From Prochlorococcus sp. AG-409-A10 (GTDB taxonomy: Bacteria > Cyanobacteriota > Cyanobacteriia > PCC-6307 > Cyanobiaceae), in NCBI GenBank assembly GCA_003216175.1, contig QCJG01000001.1, positions 268,753-332,752 of the forward strand: DNA of 64,000 nucleotides, written 5' to 3'. The position numbers and the translations under genes are program-made. The notes under the pieces are model-generated. The model was not told the origin of the DNA. It saw only the letters and a program-made list of their open reading frames with translations, and searched no databases. Positions within the stretch are counted from its first letter, which is position 1. Every line of letters starts with the position of its first letter. Below are positions 40,515 to 50,216 of the stretch, piece by piece.

Positions 40515-41906
40515 TTGGACAATGCATTGAGTAAAACTTGGAGCGATAGATTTGATAAAGGCTTGAATCCTTTTATAGAAAAATTTAATGCTTCAATCGA
40601 GTTTGATATTTGTTTATTAGAAGAAGATTTGGATGGATCTATTGCCCATGCACGTATGCTTGCAATGCAAGGGATTATTACTAAAGAAGAGGCTATTAAA
40701 TTAGAAAATGGTCTTCAACAAATCAGGAAAATGGCTTTAGATGGTTTATTTCAGCCTGCTATTTCAGATGAAGATGTGCATTTTGCAGTAGAAAAGAAAT
40801 TAATAGACTTGATAGGTCCGGTAGGCAAAAAACTACATACTGGTCGTAGTCGTAATGATCAAGTTGGAACAGATCTCAGATTATGGCTTAGAAAGCGTAT
40901 CGATGAAATTGATATGGACTTGAAACGTTTTCAGAAATCTCTTTTTTTATTAGCGGAGAACAATCTTCATACGCTTATTCCTGGATATACGCATTTGCAA
41001 AGAGCACAACCTTTGTCTCTAGCGCATCACTTATTGGCATATGTTGAGATGGCACAAAGAGACAGAAATAGATTAAAAGATGTAAGAAAAAGAGTTAATA
41101 TTTCCCCACTTGGAGCAGCGGCTTTAGCAGGTACTTCTATTCCTATAAATAGAAAAATAACATCTTCAGAATTACAATTTCAAGATATTTATTCTAATAG
41201 TTTAGATGCTGTAAGTGATAGAGATTTTGTCGTAGAATTTTTAGGCGCTTCAGCGTTAATTATGGCTCATTTAAGTAGATTATCAGAAGAAGTTATCTTA
41301 TGGGCTTCTGAAGAATTTGCATTTATTCAATTAACGGACAGATGTGCTACGGGAAGTAGTCTTATGCCTCAAAAAAAGAATCCTGATGTTCCAGAACTAG
41401 TTAGAGGTAAGTCTGGAAGAGTATTTGGACATTTACAAGCTATGTTAACTATGATAAAAGGATTACCTTTGGCATATAATAAAGATTTTCAAGAAGATAA
41501 AGAAGCAATCTTTGATAGTGTGAAAACAGTTCAGAATTCGTTAGTTGCCGTATCAATATTGTTTGAGGAAGGCTTAATTTTTAGAAAAGAAAGACTCAAT
41601 CAAGCTGTTTCATCGGACTTTTCAAACGCTACTGATGTTGCGGATTATTTAGTGGCCAAGAATGTACCATTCCGAGAGGCCTATCAATTAGTTGGTCGAC
41701 TTGTTAAGATCTCTTTAGAGGAAGGGATTTTATTAAAAGATATTCCTTTGGAAAGATGGAAAACATTTCATAAATTTTTTGAAAAAGATATTTATGAAAA
41801 GCTTTTGCCTTCAAGTGTGGTTGAGTCGCGTTTGAGTGCTGGTGGTACTGGATTTGAGAGAGTTCAAGAACAGCTTGTTTTGTGGCGAGAGAAATTATTT
41901 AAGTAA
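40515..41906 (+). CDS. argH: Argininosuccinate lyase
   Basis: ArgH splits argininosuccinate into arginine and fumarate. The 463-aa protein has the family signature [12 protein letters not shown], with Ser281/Ser282 at the catalytic loop, [10 protein letters not shown] in the first third and [15 protein letters not shown] in the middle. The start is a TTG at 40515. The length is normal. The RNA-binding-protein gene follows after a 127-bp leader. Confidence 0.96.
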   Translation: MDNALSKTWSDRFDKGLNPFIEKFNASIEFDICLLEEDLDGSIAHARMLAMQGIITKEEAIKLENGLQQIRKMALDGLFQPAISDEDVHFAVEKKLIDLIGPVGKKLHTGRSRNDQVGTDLRLWLRKRIDEIDMDLKRFQKSLFLLAENNLHTLIPGYTHLQRAQPLSLAHHLLAYVEMAQRDRNRLKDVRKRVNISPLGAAALAGTSIPINRKITSSELQFQDIYSNSLDAVSDRDFVVEFLGASALIMAHLSRLSEEVILWASEEFAFIQLTDRCATGSSLMPQKKNPDVPELVRGKSGRVFGHLQAMLTMIKGLPLAYNKDFQEDKEAIFDSVKTVQNSLVAVSILFEEGLIFRKERLNQAVSSDFSNATDVADYLVAKNVPFREAYQLVGRLVKISLEEGILLKDIPLERWKTFHKFFEKDIYEKLLPSSVVESRLSAGGTGFERVQEQLVLWREKLFK

Positions 41907-41955
41907 AAAAATTGTTTTAAATCTTTTTTAGGGCTTTCGGTATTAAAGTGTTTGA

Positions 41956-41998
41956 TGATAACTCAATTTGGAGTTATTAATTTTGGCTATTCGTAGCC
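41956..41998 (+). promoter_or_regulatory. Two consecutive RNA hairpins in the leader of the RNA-binding protein gene
   Basis: Hairpin 1: TGATAACTC (41956-41964) pairs with GAGTTATTA (41971-41979), eight Watson-Crick pairs plus one G-U, loop AATTTG. Hairpin 2: GGCTA (41985-41989) pairs with TAGCC (41994-41998) around the very stable tetraloop TTCG. Both lie upstream of the inferred GTG start at 42034. They may regulate translation or RNA stability; a weak argH terminator is an alternative for the first. Confidence 0.5.
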
Positions 41999-42033
41999 TA
42001 TTAGTTACATTTTATTTTCAGTCCAATTTTCAA

Positions 42034-42543
42034 GTGAGTATTTTTGTCGGCAACTTACCCTTCCGCGCTGAGCAGGAAGATGTCATTGAATTGTTTTCTC
42101 CTTTTGGGGAGGTGGCAAATTGTTCTTTACCTTTAGAACGAGATACAGGACGCAAAAGAGGTTTTGCTTTTGTTGAGATGGCTGATGAAGCAGTTGAAGC
42201 TTCAGCAATTGAATCTCTTCAAGGCGCTGAGCTTATGGGTCGTCCTTTAAGAATCAACAAAGCTGAGCCTAGAGGCAGTGCTCCGAGAAGAGGCGGTGGC
42301 GGTTACGGCGGTGGCGGCCAAGGTGGCGGTTACGGCGGTGGCGGCTATGGCGGTGGCGGCCAAGGTGGCGATCAATTAGCTCAAGATAGGCCTTCTGGAG
42401 CTAAGGGTTGGGAAGATCGTAGTCATGGTAATGCTTCTCAAGATGCAAATGGCTTTGATCAAGGACGTAGTAGAAGAAGAAGAGGTGCTTCGCCTGAAGG
42501 GGGAGACGATTCTACTGCAGATTATGGTGGCGCAGAATCTTAA
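42034..42543 (+). CDS. Glycine-rich RRM RNA-binding protein (cyanobacterial Rbp type)
   Basis: This is a single-RRM protein of the cyanobacterial Rbp family. RNP2 is IFVGNLPF and RNP1 is RGFAFVEM, both intact. I start it at the GTG at 42034, giving 169 aa beginning SIFVGNLPF, as in Rbp proteins; upstream in-frame codons to a TTG at 41968 cross the two leader hairpins. The C-terminal half is Gly-rich (GGGGYGGGGQGGGYGG), then polar with an RSRRRRG basic stretch. Rbp proteins bind RNA and respond to cold in other cyanobacteria. A strong terminator follows at 42566. Confidence 0.9.
   Translation: MSIFVGNLPFRAEQEDVIELFSPFGEVANCSLPLERDTGRKRGFAFVEMADEAVEASAIESLQGAELMGRPLRINKAEPRGSAPRRGGGGYGGGGQGGGYGGGGYGGGGQGGDQLAQDRPSGAKGWEDRSHGNASQDANGFDQGRSRRRRGASPEGGDDSTADYGGAES
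42291..42370 (+). repeat. GC-rich glycine-codon tandem repeats
   Basis: About 80 bp made of repeated GGCGGTGGCGG blocks separated by TAC/TAT or CAA codons encode the Gly-rich linker of the RNA-binding protein. The block is far more GC-rich than its surroundings and uses GGC/GGT almost exclusively. The near-identical units suggest slippage or unit duplication. Confidence 0.85.
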
Positions 42544-42561
42544 AGATTTTGCTCCTTTTTG

Positions 42562-43569
42562 TTAATGCCCAGCATCTTCGAGTTGCTGGGCAATTTTTTT
42601 TAGAATTGAAACTTCAGCTCCCTGGGTTTGAGATTTTTCACTTAATTCTTGTCTCAATTTTTTTGCATTAGGTATATTTTCTATCAGATTTAAGATGTGT
42701 TTAGAAATTTGCCAAAGACGTCCTTCATTTTCAATATGTTTTTGAGCAAAAGGAATCACTTGTTTAATTATTTTTGATCTAGATAGATATTCTTCTTGTT
42801 CTCCATAAATCAATGAGTCTATTTCTTTCCAAATAAATGGATGAGAATATGCAGCTCTACCAACCATTACTCCATCGAATATTTTTAAAGCTTTAATGCA
42901 ATCATATATTGTCTGTATTCCACCGTTAAGTTCGATAATTAATCCAGGCCTGTTATTTTTTAATTTTTGAACTCTTTCATATTGAAGAGGGGGAATTGTT
43001 CGATTTTCTTTTGGATTTAAGCCATCTAACCAAGCTTTTCTTGCATGAATTATAAATCTCTCTGCTCCTGCAACTGAACAATTATCAACAAATTCCATCA
43101 GGTAATCATCACTGTCAAGATTATCAATACCAAGTCTCTGTTTGATTGTTATTGGGATATTGCATGATTTTTTCATTTTCTCTATACAATTTGCCACGAT
43201 CTTTGGCTTTCCCATCAGACAAGCTCCAAAATTGCCAGATTTTACTTTTGGACTTGGGCACCCAATATTTAAATTAATTTCATCATAGCCCCAATCTTGA
43301 GCCATTTGAGCCGCTTCAGCTAAAAGATTTGGATTATCCCCTCCTAGTTGTATGGAAATAGGATGTTCAATCTCATCAAAATCTAATAGTTTCTTTCTGT
43401 TATTGCTGTAATGAAGTGCTTGGGCCACTATCATTTCTGTGTATAGAAGCGATTTTTTTGTGATTTGACGCATAAGGACACGAAAATGTCTGTCTGTACA
43501 ATCCATCATTGGAGCAATACTTAATCGGTAATTAGCTAATTCATCTGTTTTTAAAGAGTTGGAAATCAT
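42562..43569 (-). CDS. dusA: tRNA-dihydrouridine synthase (DusA type)
   Basis: Dus enzymes reduce uridine to dihydrouridine in tRNA with FMN. The 335-aa protein has APMMDCTDRHFR at the start, the NLNIGCPSPKV motif and the catalytic Cys117 in GACLMGKP, and TIKQRLGID. The YTEMIVAQALHY and DRHFR details favour the DusA subfamily. The last nine codons overlap the terminator hairpin of the convergent RNA-binding-protein gene. It is divergent from msrB. Confidence 0.93.
   Translation of the reverse strand: MISNSLKTDELANYRLSIAPMMDCTDRHFRVLMRQITKKSLLYTEMIVAQALHYSNNRKKLLDFDEIEHPISIQLGGDNPNLLAEAAQMAQDWGYDEINLNIGCPSPKVKSGNFGACLMGKPKIVANCIEKMKKSCNIPITIKQRLGIDNLDSDDYLMEFVDNCSVAGAERFIIHARKAWLDGLNPKENRTIPPLQYERVQKLKNNRPGLIIELNGGIQTIYDCIKALKIFDGVMVGRAAYSHPFIWKEIDSLIYGEQEEYLSRSKIIKQVIPFAQKHIENEGRLWQISKHILNLIENIPNAKKLRQELSEKSQTQGAEVSILKKIAQQLEDAGH
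42566..42601 (+). terminator. Rho-independent terminator of the RNA-binding protein gene
   Basis: TGCCCAGCA (42566-42574) and TGCTGGGCA (42584-42592) form a perfect 9-bp stem; CT/AG pairs continue inside the loop. The stem is followed by AATTTTTTTTT-like sequence (T-run 42594-42601). It starts 23 nt after the stop of the glycine-rich gene and lies within the last codons of the convergent dusA. This is the clearest terminator in the window. Confidence 0.88.
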
Positions 43570-43641
43570 TTTTTATCAATTAATTTTTTTCAACTTTTAA
43601 GGAATAAATTTTATTAATATTGATCTAATTGAAAATTACCT

Positions 43642-44124
43642 TTGAATCGTAGATTTTTAATGATTGGATTCTTGAATACTCTTTTTGGTTTTATTATCAA
43701 ACCAAAAAGTTCTTTTGCTACAACAAAAACTATGGATAACTATAAAACTCTAACGGATACAGAATGGGAAAATCGTTTACCTAAAGATGCTTATTACGTT
43801 TTAAGAAAGGAAGGAACAGAGAGGCCTTTTACAAGTCCTTTGAATGATGAAAAAAGGAAAGGAATTTTTAGTTGTGCAGGATGCGGGCTTGCTCTATTTT
43901 CCTCGAAAACAAAGTTTGACAGTGGAACAGGCTGGCCAAGTTTTTTCGATCATTTACCTGATGCAATCGAGACAAAAACAGATTTTAAGTTAATTGTCCC
44001 TAGAACTGAATATCACTGCCGGCGTTGCGGAGGGCATCAGGGGCATGTATTTAATGATGGTCCAAGGCCAACTGGTAAAAGGTATTGCAATAATGGTGTC
44101 GCTCTTGTTTTCGAAGCTGACTAA
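43642..44124 (+). CDS. msrB: Peptide-methionine (R)-S-oxide reductase with N-terminal signal
   Basis: MsrB reduces methionine-R-sulfoxide in proteins. The 160-aa protein has the two zinc CxxC pairs (CAGCG; CRRCGGHQGHVF) and the catalytic Cys149 in KRYCNNG (numbered from the TTG). The first 27 or so residues (RRFLMIGFLNTLFGF, then KSSFA) look like a signal peptide, so it may act outside the cytoplasm; an Arg pair precedes the hydrophobic part. The start is a TTG at 43642, with an ATG six codons later as alternative. Confidence 0.92.
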   Translation: MNRRFLMIGFLNTLFGFIIKPKSSFATTKTMDNYKTLTDTEWENRLPKDAYYVLRKEGTERPFTSPLNDEKRKGIFSCAGCGLALFSSKTKFDSGTGWPSFFDHLPDAIETKTDFKLIVPRTEYHCRRCGGHQGHVFNDGPRPTGKRYCNNGVALVFEAD

Positions 44125-44219
44125 TAAATGATTTGTTTACTATTTAATAGGTGTGGGCTTCCGTAGCTTGTACAAAAAACCCTTTGCTATCAACATGTAC
44201 TAATAGCTAATTCAAGTAA

Positions 44220-44999
44220 ATGAATTCAGACGTTCCCTCCTCAGAACATGAATTATCTCAGGATGGTTCATCAAAAAATGATTCCAATGAAAACTCTGTA
44301 AGTTCTCATACAGCTGATGAATCTTCCAATCAAGCTGAGAGTTCCAATAATCCTGAAGTAGCATCCCAATCGAACCATGATTCTATAGATACACCCAACG
44401 ATCAATCTTCAACTGCATCACACTCAAATACAAAAAATTCAGATACTGAAGCAAGGTTACAGCAATTAGAAAAAGAGCATGAAACTCTAAACAGTCAATA
44501 TATGAGAATAGCTGCTGACTTTGATAATTTCCGAAAGCGTCAGACGCGTGATCAGGACGATCTAAAAATTCAACTTACTTGCACAACACTTAGTGAAATA
44601 CTTCCGGTTGTAGATAATTTTGAAAGAGCAAGACAGCAATTAAATCCTGAGGGCGAAGAAGCTCAAGCCTTGCACAGAAGTTACCAAGGACTTTATAAGC
44701 AATTAGTTGAAGTTCTTAAAAATTTAGGTGTTGCGCCAATGCGAGTAGTTGATCAAGCTTTTGACCCCTCTTTGCATGAAGCGGTTATGAGAGAGCCCAG
44801 CGATGAAAAGGCCGAGGATATTGTGATTGAAGAATTACAGAGGGGTTATCACTTGAATGGGCGTGTTTTAAGGCATGCTTTGGTCAAAGTTTCTATGGGA
44901 CCAGGACCAAAACCTGCTAATAATGAAATTTCTGATGAGAATGCCTCTAATCAAGAACAAACTGAGTCTTCAGAGAGTTCAAATAAAGATGAGAATTAA
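44220..44999 (+). CDS. grpE: Nucleotide exchange factor GrpE
   Basis: GrpE releases ADP from DnaK. The 259-aa protein has a long Ser/Asn/Gln-rich disordered N-terminus (about 1-80), a coiled coil (about 80-140, with [13 protein letters not shown]) and the beta domain ending [18 protein letters not shown]. It is longer than E. coli GrpE because of the two disordered ends. dnaJ follows after 44 nt. I see no heat-shock operator upstream. Confidence 0.96.
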   Translation: MNSDVPSSEHELSQDGSSKNDSNENSVSSHTADESSNQAESSNNPEVASQSNHDSIDTPNDQSSTASHSNTKNSDTEARLQQLEKEHETLNSQYMRIAADFDNFRKRQTRDQDDLKIQLTCTTLSEILPVVDNFERARQQLNPEGEEAQALHRSYQGLYKQLVEVLKNLGVAPMRVVDQAFDPSLHEAVMREPSDEKAEDIVIEELQRGYHLNGRVLRHALVKVSMGPGPKPANNEISDENASNQEQTESSESSNKDEN

Positions 45000-45043
45000 C
45001 GAAATGGTGAACGAAACGGAAGTGAATTTGTTTAAATGGACTT

Positions 45044-46177
45044 ATGGCTGATTTTTACGAACTATTGGGTGTCAGCAGAGATGCTGATGCTGACGCTTTA
45101 AAAAGAGCTTATAGACAGCAAGCTCGGAAATATCATCCTGATGTCAATAAGGAACCAGGTGCAGAAGACAAGTTTAAAGAAATAGGTAAGGCATATGAAG
45201 TTTTAAGTGATTCTCAAAAGCGATCTCGTTACGACCAATTTGGAGAAGCTGGATTAGGTGGGGCTGCTGGTATGCCAGATATGGGAGATATGGGCGGTTT
45301 TGCAGATTTGTTTGATACGTTTTTTAATGGCTTTGGTGGTTCTGGTGCACCTGGAGGTTCTCGTACTCAAAGGCGAGGACCTCAGCAGGGAGATGATTTA
45401 CGTTACGATCTTACTATTGATTTTGATAAAGCAATTTTTGGGCAAGAAAAAGAGATTACGGTTCCTCATTTAGAAACTTGTGATGTTTGCAGAGGGAGTG
45501 GCGCTAAGAAAGGAACTGGACCTGTTTCTTGCTCTACATGTGGCGGCGCAGGTCAAGTAAGAAGAGCTACTCGTACACCTTTTGGAAGTTTTACTCAAGT
45601 CGCTGAATGCCCAAATTGTGCCGGTACTGGACAAATGATTAAGGATCCTTGTAATTCTTGTGGTGGAAAAGGAGTTAAACAAGTAAGAAAAAAATTAAAA
45701 ATTAATATTCCTGCTGGAGTTGATAGCGGGACACGATTAAGAGTTTCAGGAGAGGGGAATGCTGGATTAAAGGGTGGTCCCTCTGGAGATCTATATGTTT
45801 TCTTAAAAGTTAGAAATCATTCTAATTTAAAGAGAGATGGATTGACGATTTTATCTGAGGTAAATATCAGCTATCTTCAGGCAATATTAGGAGACACTAT
45901 TGAAATAGATACTGTAGATGGTCCTACTAAATTAAAAATTCCAGTAGGAACACAACCGAATTCTATTTTGAACTTAGAAAACAAGGGAGTACCAAAGCTC
46001 GGTAATCCTGTTGCAAGAGGCAATCATCAAGTTTCAGTAAAGATTAAATTACCTACAAAATTGTCGGACTCTGAAAGAAATTTACTAGAGGAATTAGCTG
46101 GACATTATTCTGCTCGTGGAACTCAACACCATTATCATAAAAGCGGTTTATTTAGTAAATTATTTGGACAAAAATAG
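45044..46177 (+). CDS. dnaJ: Chaperone protein DnaJ (type I)
   Basis: DnaJ stimulates DnaK ATPase and delivers substrates. The 377-aa protein has the J domain with His31-Pro-Asp33, a Gly-rich segment (about 70-115), four CxxCxGxG-type zinc repeats ([37 protein letters not shown]) and two C-terminal substrate-binding barrels. The TAG stop shares its last base with the GTG start of the TusA-like gene. It follows grpE on the same strand, with dnaK at 7.5 kb. Confidence 0.97.
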   Translation: MADFYELLGVSRDADADALKRAYRQQARKYHPDVNKEPGAEDKFKEIGKAYEVLSDSQKRSRYDQFGEAGLGGAAGMPDMGDMGGFADLFDTFFNGFGGSGAPGGSRTQRRGPQQGDDLRYDLTIDFDKAIFGQEKEITVPHLETCDVCRGSGAKKGTGPVSCSTCGGAGQVRRATRTPFGSFTQVAECPNCAGTGQMIKDPCNSCGGKGVKQVRKKLKINIPAGVDSGTRLRVSGEGNAGLKGGPSGDLYVFLKVRNHSNLKRDGLTILSEVNISYLQAILGDTIEIDTVDGPTKLKIPVGTQPNSILNLENKGVPKLGNPVARGNHQVSVKIKLPTKLSDSERNLLEELAGHYSARGTQHHYHKSGLFSKLFGQK

Positions 46178-46422
46178 TGTCAGAAAATATATTAACTGAT
46201 CATTATTTAGATTTGCGGGGCCTTGTTTGTCCAATCAATTTTGTTAAATGCTGCTTGGCTTTGGAAAACTTATCTTCAAATGATATTTTGAAAGTAGATA
46301 TAGATATAGGTGAAGCAGAAACTAGTGTTTTAGATGGATTACAAGAGAAGGGATACAAAGTAAATATACTTTATAAAGATTTTAAAAAAGTAACTTTGAT
46401 AATATCGAGTGAACAAAAATAA
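46177..46422 (+). CDS. TusA/SirA-family sulfurtransferase-like protein
   Basis: The 81-aa protein has the family signature DLRGLVCPINFVK with Cys18-Pro19, the cysteine that carries sulfur as persulfide in TusA. The two-helix, four-strand pattern and length fit the family. It starts at a GTG that overlaps the dnaJ stop by one base, and its 3' end overlaps rsgA by 14 nt. Its sulfur acceptor is unknown; tRNA thiolation or cofactor synthesis are possible by family analogy. Confidence 0.88.
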   Translation: MSENILTDHYLDLRGLVCPINFVKCCLALENLSSNDILKVDIDIGEAETSVLDGLQEKGYKVNILYKDFKKVTLIISSEQK

Positions 46423-47356
46423 ATTTAAGAATTTAAAAGGTATCGTTGTTGCACTTAAGGCCAATTTTTTAATTGTAGAGATTAATTATGTAGATTTTAC
46501 TGAATGGTCATGTGATCAATTTTCTGAAAAAATCAAACTACTTTGCACAAGAAGAGCTAAGTTAGATTATCAAGGTTTATTTATAGATGTAGGTGATATA
46601 GTTTGTGTTGAATCTATTGATTATAAAAATAAACGAGCTGTAATCTGTGAGGTGGAGCCGCGCACAAGTTTTTTAAAACGTCCAGCTGTGGCAAACGTTA
46701 CATTAGTTTCTATTTGTATCTCAGTTGATGAGCCTTTATTTGATATTGAACAAGCAAGTCGTTTTTTATTAACCGCTGAATGTTCTAATATAAAACCTTT
46801 GATAGTTTTAACTAAAATAGATTTAATTTCAAAGGATGATTTGATCTTATATGTAGATAAATTAAAATGTTGGGGTTATGATTGTATACCAGTATCTATA
46901 AAGAATTCTCAGGGCATAGATTTATTAATTGAGCGATTTAAAAAAACAAAATTAACTGTACTTGCAGGTCCCTCTGGAGTAGGAAAGACAAGTTTAATTA
47001 ATCATTTAATCCCAACCGCTTCTTTACCTATATCATCAGTTTCAAAAAAATTAAAGAGAGGTACACATACGACCAGACACGTCGAACTTTTTGGAATTGG
47101 AGAAGGATCACTTCTTGCTGATACACCAGGCTTTAATCGTCCAGAAATAGTATGTGATCCATCTGGTTTTGCTTCTTTGTTCCCCGAGTTTCGAACGCAA
47201 TTAGCTAAGTCACAATGCAAGTTCCGTAATTGTTTGCATAGAGATGAGCCTGGCTGTGTAATTGATAAAGATCTTGAAAGATATTCTTTTTATCGTAAGA
47301 ACCTTGAGGAAATGATTAATTCTCCTCCTCTCCCATGCCAGGCAGATTCAGCTTGA
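46409..47356 (+). CDS. rsgA: Ribosome small-subunit-dependent GTPase A (RsgA/EngC)
   Basis: RsgA is a circularly permuted GTPase acting in 30S maturation. The 315-aa protein has an N-terminal OB fold (about 5-80), then G4 (LTKIDLI) before G1 ([14 protein letters not shown]) and G3 (DTPG), the permuted order that defines the family. The C-terminal zinc site [14 protein letters not shown] keeps Cys, Cys, His, Cys at the usual spacing. It starts at a GTG inside the TusA-like gene (14-nt overlap), and its 3' end overlaps the convergent ebfC by 41 nt. Confidence 0.95.
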   Translation: MNKNKFKNLKGIVVALKANFLIVEINYVDFTEWSCDQFSEKIKLLCTRRAKLDYQGLFIDVGDIVCVESIDYKNKRAVICEVEPRTSFLKRPAVANVTLVSICISVDEPLFDIEQASRFLLTAECSNIKPLIVLTKIDLISKDDLILYVDKLKCWGYDCIPVSIKNSQGIDLLIERFKKTKLTVLAGPSGVGKTSLINHLIPTASLPISSVSKKLKRGTHTTRHVELFGIGEGSLLADTPGFNRPEIVCDPSGFASLFPEFRTQLAKSQCKFRNCLHRDEPGCVIDKDLERYSFYRKNLEEMINSPPLPCQADSA

Positions 47357-47666
47357 ATCCACCGGTTAAATCTTCCATTCGTTCTTTCATCGTCGATGTT
47401 GAAACTTCGTGAGCAGATTTCATAGCATCTAGTATTGCATCTTCAATTATTGCTTTTTCTTCAGATAGTAAAGTTTGATCAATTTCTATGCGTAAAGGCT
47501 TTTGATTACCTGACATCCAAATTTTTGCCCGATTGTCATGATTTGACCCTTCGATTTCCATAACCTCGAGCTCTTCCTGAAGTTTTTGAGCATTCTGCTG
47601 AATCTGTTGTGCTTTTTTAAAAGCTTCAGTGAGTTGTCCAAAATTTGGTAGTCCGAATCCAGCCAT
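47316..47666 (-). CDS. YbaB/EbfC family nucleoid-associated protein
   Basis: These small dimeric proteins bind DNA. The 116-aa product has the helical [20 protein letters not shown] segment and the later [20 protein letters not shown] helix with a central beta sheet. The tail is GMGEEEN. The 3' end overlaps the convergent rsgA coding region by 41 bp. It is 37 nt downstream of murB on the same strand. Confidence 0.9.
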   Translation of the reverse strand: MAGFGLPNFGQLTEAFKKAQQIQQNAQKLQEELEVMEIEGSNHDNRAKIWMSGNQKPLRIEIDQTLLSEEKAIIEDAILDAMKSAHEVSTSTMKERMEDLTGGFKLNLPGMGEEEN

Positions 47667-47703
47667 GAGAATTTCCTATTGTTAATGATCTTAGGGTTTA
47701 AAT

Positions 47704-48579
47704 TTAAAAGCCACATTGTTTGACTTCTGTTTCTAACAAGATTCCATAAGCATCTAAAACTTTTTTTTGAATATATTTAATTAATTCTCTGACGTCATAA
47801 GATGATGCTTTGTTTGCGTTAATTATAAAATTTGAATGTATTTTGGATATTTCGGCTCCACCAAAACGAAATCCTTTTAAACCAAGTTCTTCAATTAATT
47901 TTGCGGCTTTCAAAGGTTCTGGATTGCGAAAAACACTGCCGCAGGTTTGAGCTGTATAAGGTTGAGTTTTTAAGCGGTTATTTAGATTTTCATTCGTGAT
48001 CTGTCGAATTTTTTCTGCATGACCTAATGCCAGCTTGAGTCGAGCAGATACGACAATTAATTTTTCATTTTGAAGAAGACTGTATCGGTAACCAAAATTG
48101 AGATCTTTTCCTTTGAGAATTTTGTATTCACCTTTCAAAGATAGCGTCGTAATACTTTCGAGATAGCTAGCTATGCAATGTTTTTGCGCTCCTGCATTCA
48201 TAACTACCGCTCCACCTATCGTCCCTGGTATTCCTACAGCCCATTCGAGTCCATGAAGTCCACTTGCAGCTGCTTTTCTGGCCAAAGTTGGAAGCATTTC
48301 ACCGCTCAGGACTTCAATAATTCCACTACTTTTATCAATTTTAATTCCTTTGAAATTACGCATACATAGGCTTAAACCTTTAATTCCTTTGTCATTGATT
48401 AAAAGATTTGAGCCAGCACCAATAATATTGCAACTAATTTTTTTTTTATTTATCCAATTAATTAAATATTGAATTTCTTCAATATTTCTCGGCTGAGCAA
48501 TCCATTCTGCAGGACCTCCTATTCTCCAAGTAGTAAAATTTGCTAATGAAATATTTTGTTCTAATTGAATTGAATTCAT
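47704..48579 (-). CDS. murB: UDP-N-acetylenolpyruvoylglucosamine reductase
   Basis: MurB reduces enolpyruvyl-UDP-GlcNAc to UDP-MurNAc with FAD and NADPH. The 291-aa protein has the FAD site GAGSNLLINDKGIKGL and IPGTIGGAVVMNAGA, the catalytic serine region CGSVFRNP, and the C-terminal GAEISKIHSNFIIN (type II-like) segment. It starts 3 nt after the murC stop, so the two are coupled. Confidence 0.95.
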   Translation of the reverse strand: MNSIQLEQNISLANFTTWRIGGPAEWIAQPRNIEEIQYLINWINKKKISCNIIGAGSNLLINDKGIKGLSLCMRNFKGIKIDKSSGIIEVLSGEMLPTLARKAAASGLHGLEWAVGIPGTIGGAVVMNAGAQKHCIASYLESITTLSLKGEYKILKGKDLNFGYRYSLLQNEKLIVVSARLKLALGHAEKIRQITNENLNNRLKTQPYTAQTCGSVFRNPEPLKAAKLIEELGLKGFRFGGAEISKIHSNFIINANKASSYDVRELIKYIQKKVLDAYGILLETEVKQCGF

Positions 48580-48582
48580 TAA

Positions 48583-50031
48583 TTAAGCGGCTAAATTACT
48601 TCTGACTGCTTTATCATTTATTAATTCCAAAAATAGATTTGCACATATTATATTAATATCTCCAGCACCCATAATTAAAATCAAATCTTTTTCAATTGTA
48701 TGCTCTTTTATTAGCTTAATTAAATTTTGATTATTACCTGGAGTATATATTTCTAGATTTGGTTTTAATTTCTTTAATTCATATCCAATACTCTTATTAT
48801 TTATTCCTTCAATTGCATCTTCTCCAGCAGAGTAAATTGGAGATATGAATACTAAATCAGATTTACTTAGACTTTTTGCAAATTCTTTTTGAAATTTTTT
48901 AGTTCTACTAAAGCGATGAGGTTGAAATATTGTAACTAATCTCTTAGGTGGTATTTGTGAAAGGTTATTTTTTGTCTTAATAATAGTAGAAGCAATTGAT
49001 ATTGCGGCATCAATTTCACTAGGGTGATGAGCATAATCTTCAACTATTAATCTGTTTTTCCATAATCCTTTATAGTCAAATCTTCGTAAAGGTAGCTGTA
49101 AATAATTAATTCCTTTTTTTATTTCTTTAAAAGGAATTCCAGATATTCTACATGCAGCTATAGCAGCTACTGTATTACTTAAATTATGTATTCCAGGAAT
49201 AGGTATCTTTATAGTTTCAATAAATTTTTCTTTTTCATAATACTCAGCAATAATTTCACATCCGTTAGATTCTTTTGGAATTAATGCAAAATCTATATTA
49301 CTAATTTTATGAATAGAAAATAGTTTAGAATTTTGTATATTATTTTTAAGATTTTTACAGTCATAATTGGTAATTAAGTATTTACACTTTTGTGCAAACT
49401 TCTTCATTGTTTTTATTAAGTCCTCTAGATTTACATAATGGTCTACATGTTCAAGCTCTAAATTTGTTATTACTCCAATATTGGGATTAAACTTTACTAA
49501 AGATCCATCGGATTCATCTGCTTCTGCGATTAATAATTCATCATCACTAAAGTTGTAGTTTTTTTTGTAAAGAGGTACAATTCCGCCAATTATCGCGGTT
49601 GGATTTCTTTTTGCATAAGAAAGTAATGTTGTAATGAAAGTGCTTGTTGTTGTTTTACCATGGGATCCTGAGACGATTATCGATTTTTTTTGTTCAATTA
49701 AAAAAGCTAGTATTTCAGAACGGTGATTTATAGTTAAATTATATTTTTTCGCTTTAGATAGTTCTAAATTATTTTCACGTACTGCTGAACTTCTAACAAC
49801 TAATACATTCTTTCCATGAACTTTAAAAATTTCGTCAATATTTGATTCTTCTTGAGTTTGAAAGATATGAACGTCACCTGCTGCTAATTCTTTTAAAGTT
49901 TGGCTTTTTTTTTGATCAGAACCAGATATGGAATATCCATTTCTAGCCAGAATCATTGCCAGAGCAGACATACCAATACCTCCGATTCCAATGAAGTGAA
50001 TATGAGGGGGTAATGCGTGTGTCTTCTTCAA
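48583..50031 (-). CDS. murC: UDP-N-acetylmuramate--L-alanine ligase
   Basis: MurC adds L-alanine to UDP-MurNAc using ATP. The 482-aa protein has the N-terminal [12 protein letters not shown] nucleotide-binding loop, the P-loop [11 protein letters not shown], the EADESDGS acidic motif, and DYAHHPSEI. It is the first gene of a murC-murB-ebfC run on the minus strand and is divergent from gap2 across 185 bp. Confidence 0.96.
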   Translation of the reverse strand: MKKTHALPPHIHFIGIGGIGMSALAMILARNGYSISGSDQKKSQTLKELAAGDVHIFQTQEESNIDEIFKVHGKNVLVVRSSAVRENNLELSKAKKYNLTINHRSEILAFLIEQKKSIIVSGSHGKTTTSTFITTLLSYAKRNPTAIIGGIVPLYKKNYNFSDDELLIAEADESDGSLVKFNPNIGVITNLELEHVDHYVNLEDLIKTMKKFAQKCKYLITNYDCKNLKNNIQNSKLFSIHKISNIDFALIPKESNGCEIIAEYYEKEKFIETIKIPIPGIHNLSNTVAAIAACRISGIPFKEIKKGINYLQLPLRRFDYKGLWKNRLIVEDYAHHPSEIDAAISIASTIIKTKNNLSQIPPKRLVTIFQPHRFSRTKKFQKEFAKSLSKSDLVFISPIYSAGEDAIEGINNKSIGYELKKLKPNLEIYTPGNNQNLIKLIKEHTIEKDLILIMGAGDINIICANLFLELINDKAVRSNLAA

Positions 50032-50158
50032 TTTCGCTTAAGTGTCGAATGAAAGATAACTCTTCATTAATCGAAAGGCACATTTTTTAAAGAATTAGAG
50101 AGTTTTTGTACTTTTTATGTCCTTAACGCTTCAATTATTTTTCAAAATGCACAGAAAA

Positions 50159-50180
50159 TGATCATCGTTCTGTATGATCA
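50159..50180. promoter_or_regulatory. Candidate gap2 promoter/operator with paired TGATCA palindromes
   Basis: TGATCA occurs at 50159-50164 and again at 50175-50180, 16 bp apart, about 40-60 nt upstream of the gap2 ATG. The second copy overlaps a TATGAT (50173-50178) that could be a -10 element; no good -35 is seen. A regulator site is inference. Confidence 0.35.
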
Positions 50181-50216
50181 GCGGCCAGTAGCATATGCGG
50201 TTTTACCGTTTTTGAA

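Noticed and set aside
42291..42370. Repeat block as a CRISPR array
   Set aside because: The units are in-frame glycine codons inside an RRM protein, without spacers.
50073..50084. 12-mer GAAAGGCACATT repeated upstream of gap2 and at 60616-60627 upstream of guaA
   Set aside because: Many 12-mers are expected to repeat by chance in 64 kb; no further copies or symmetry were seen.
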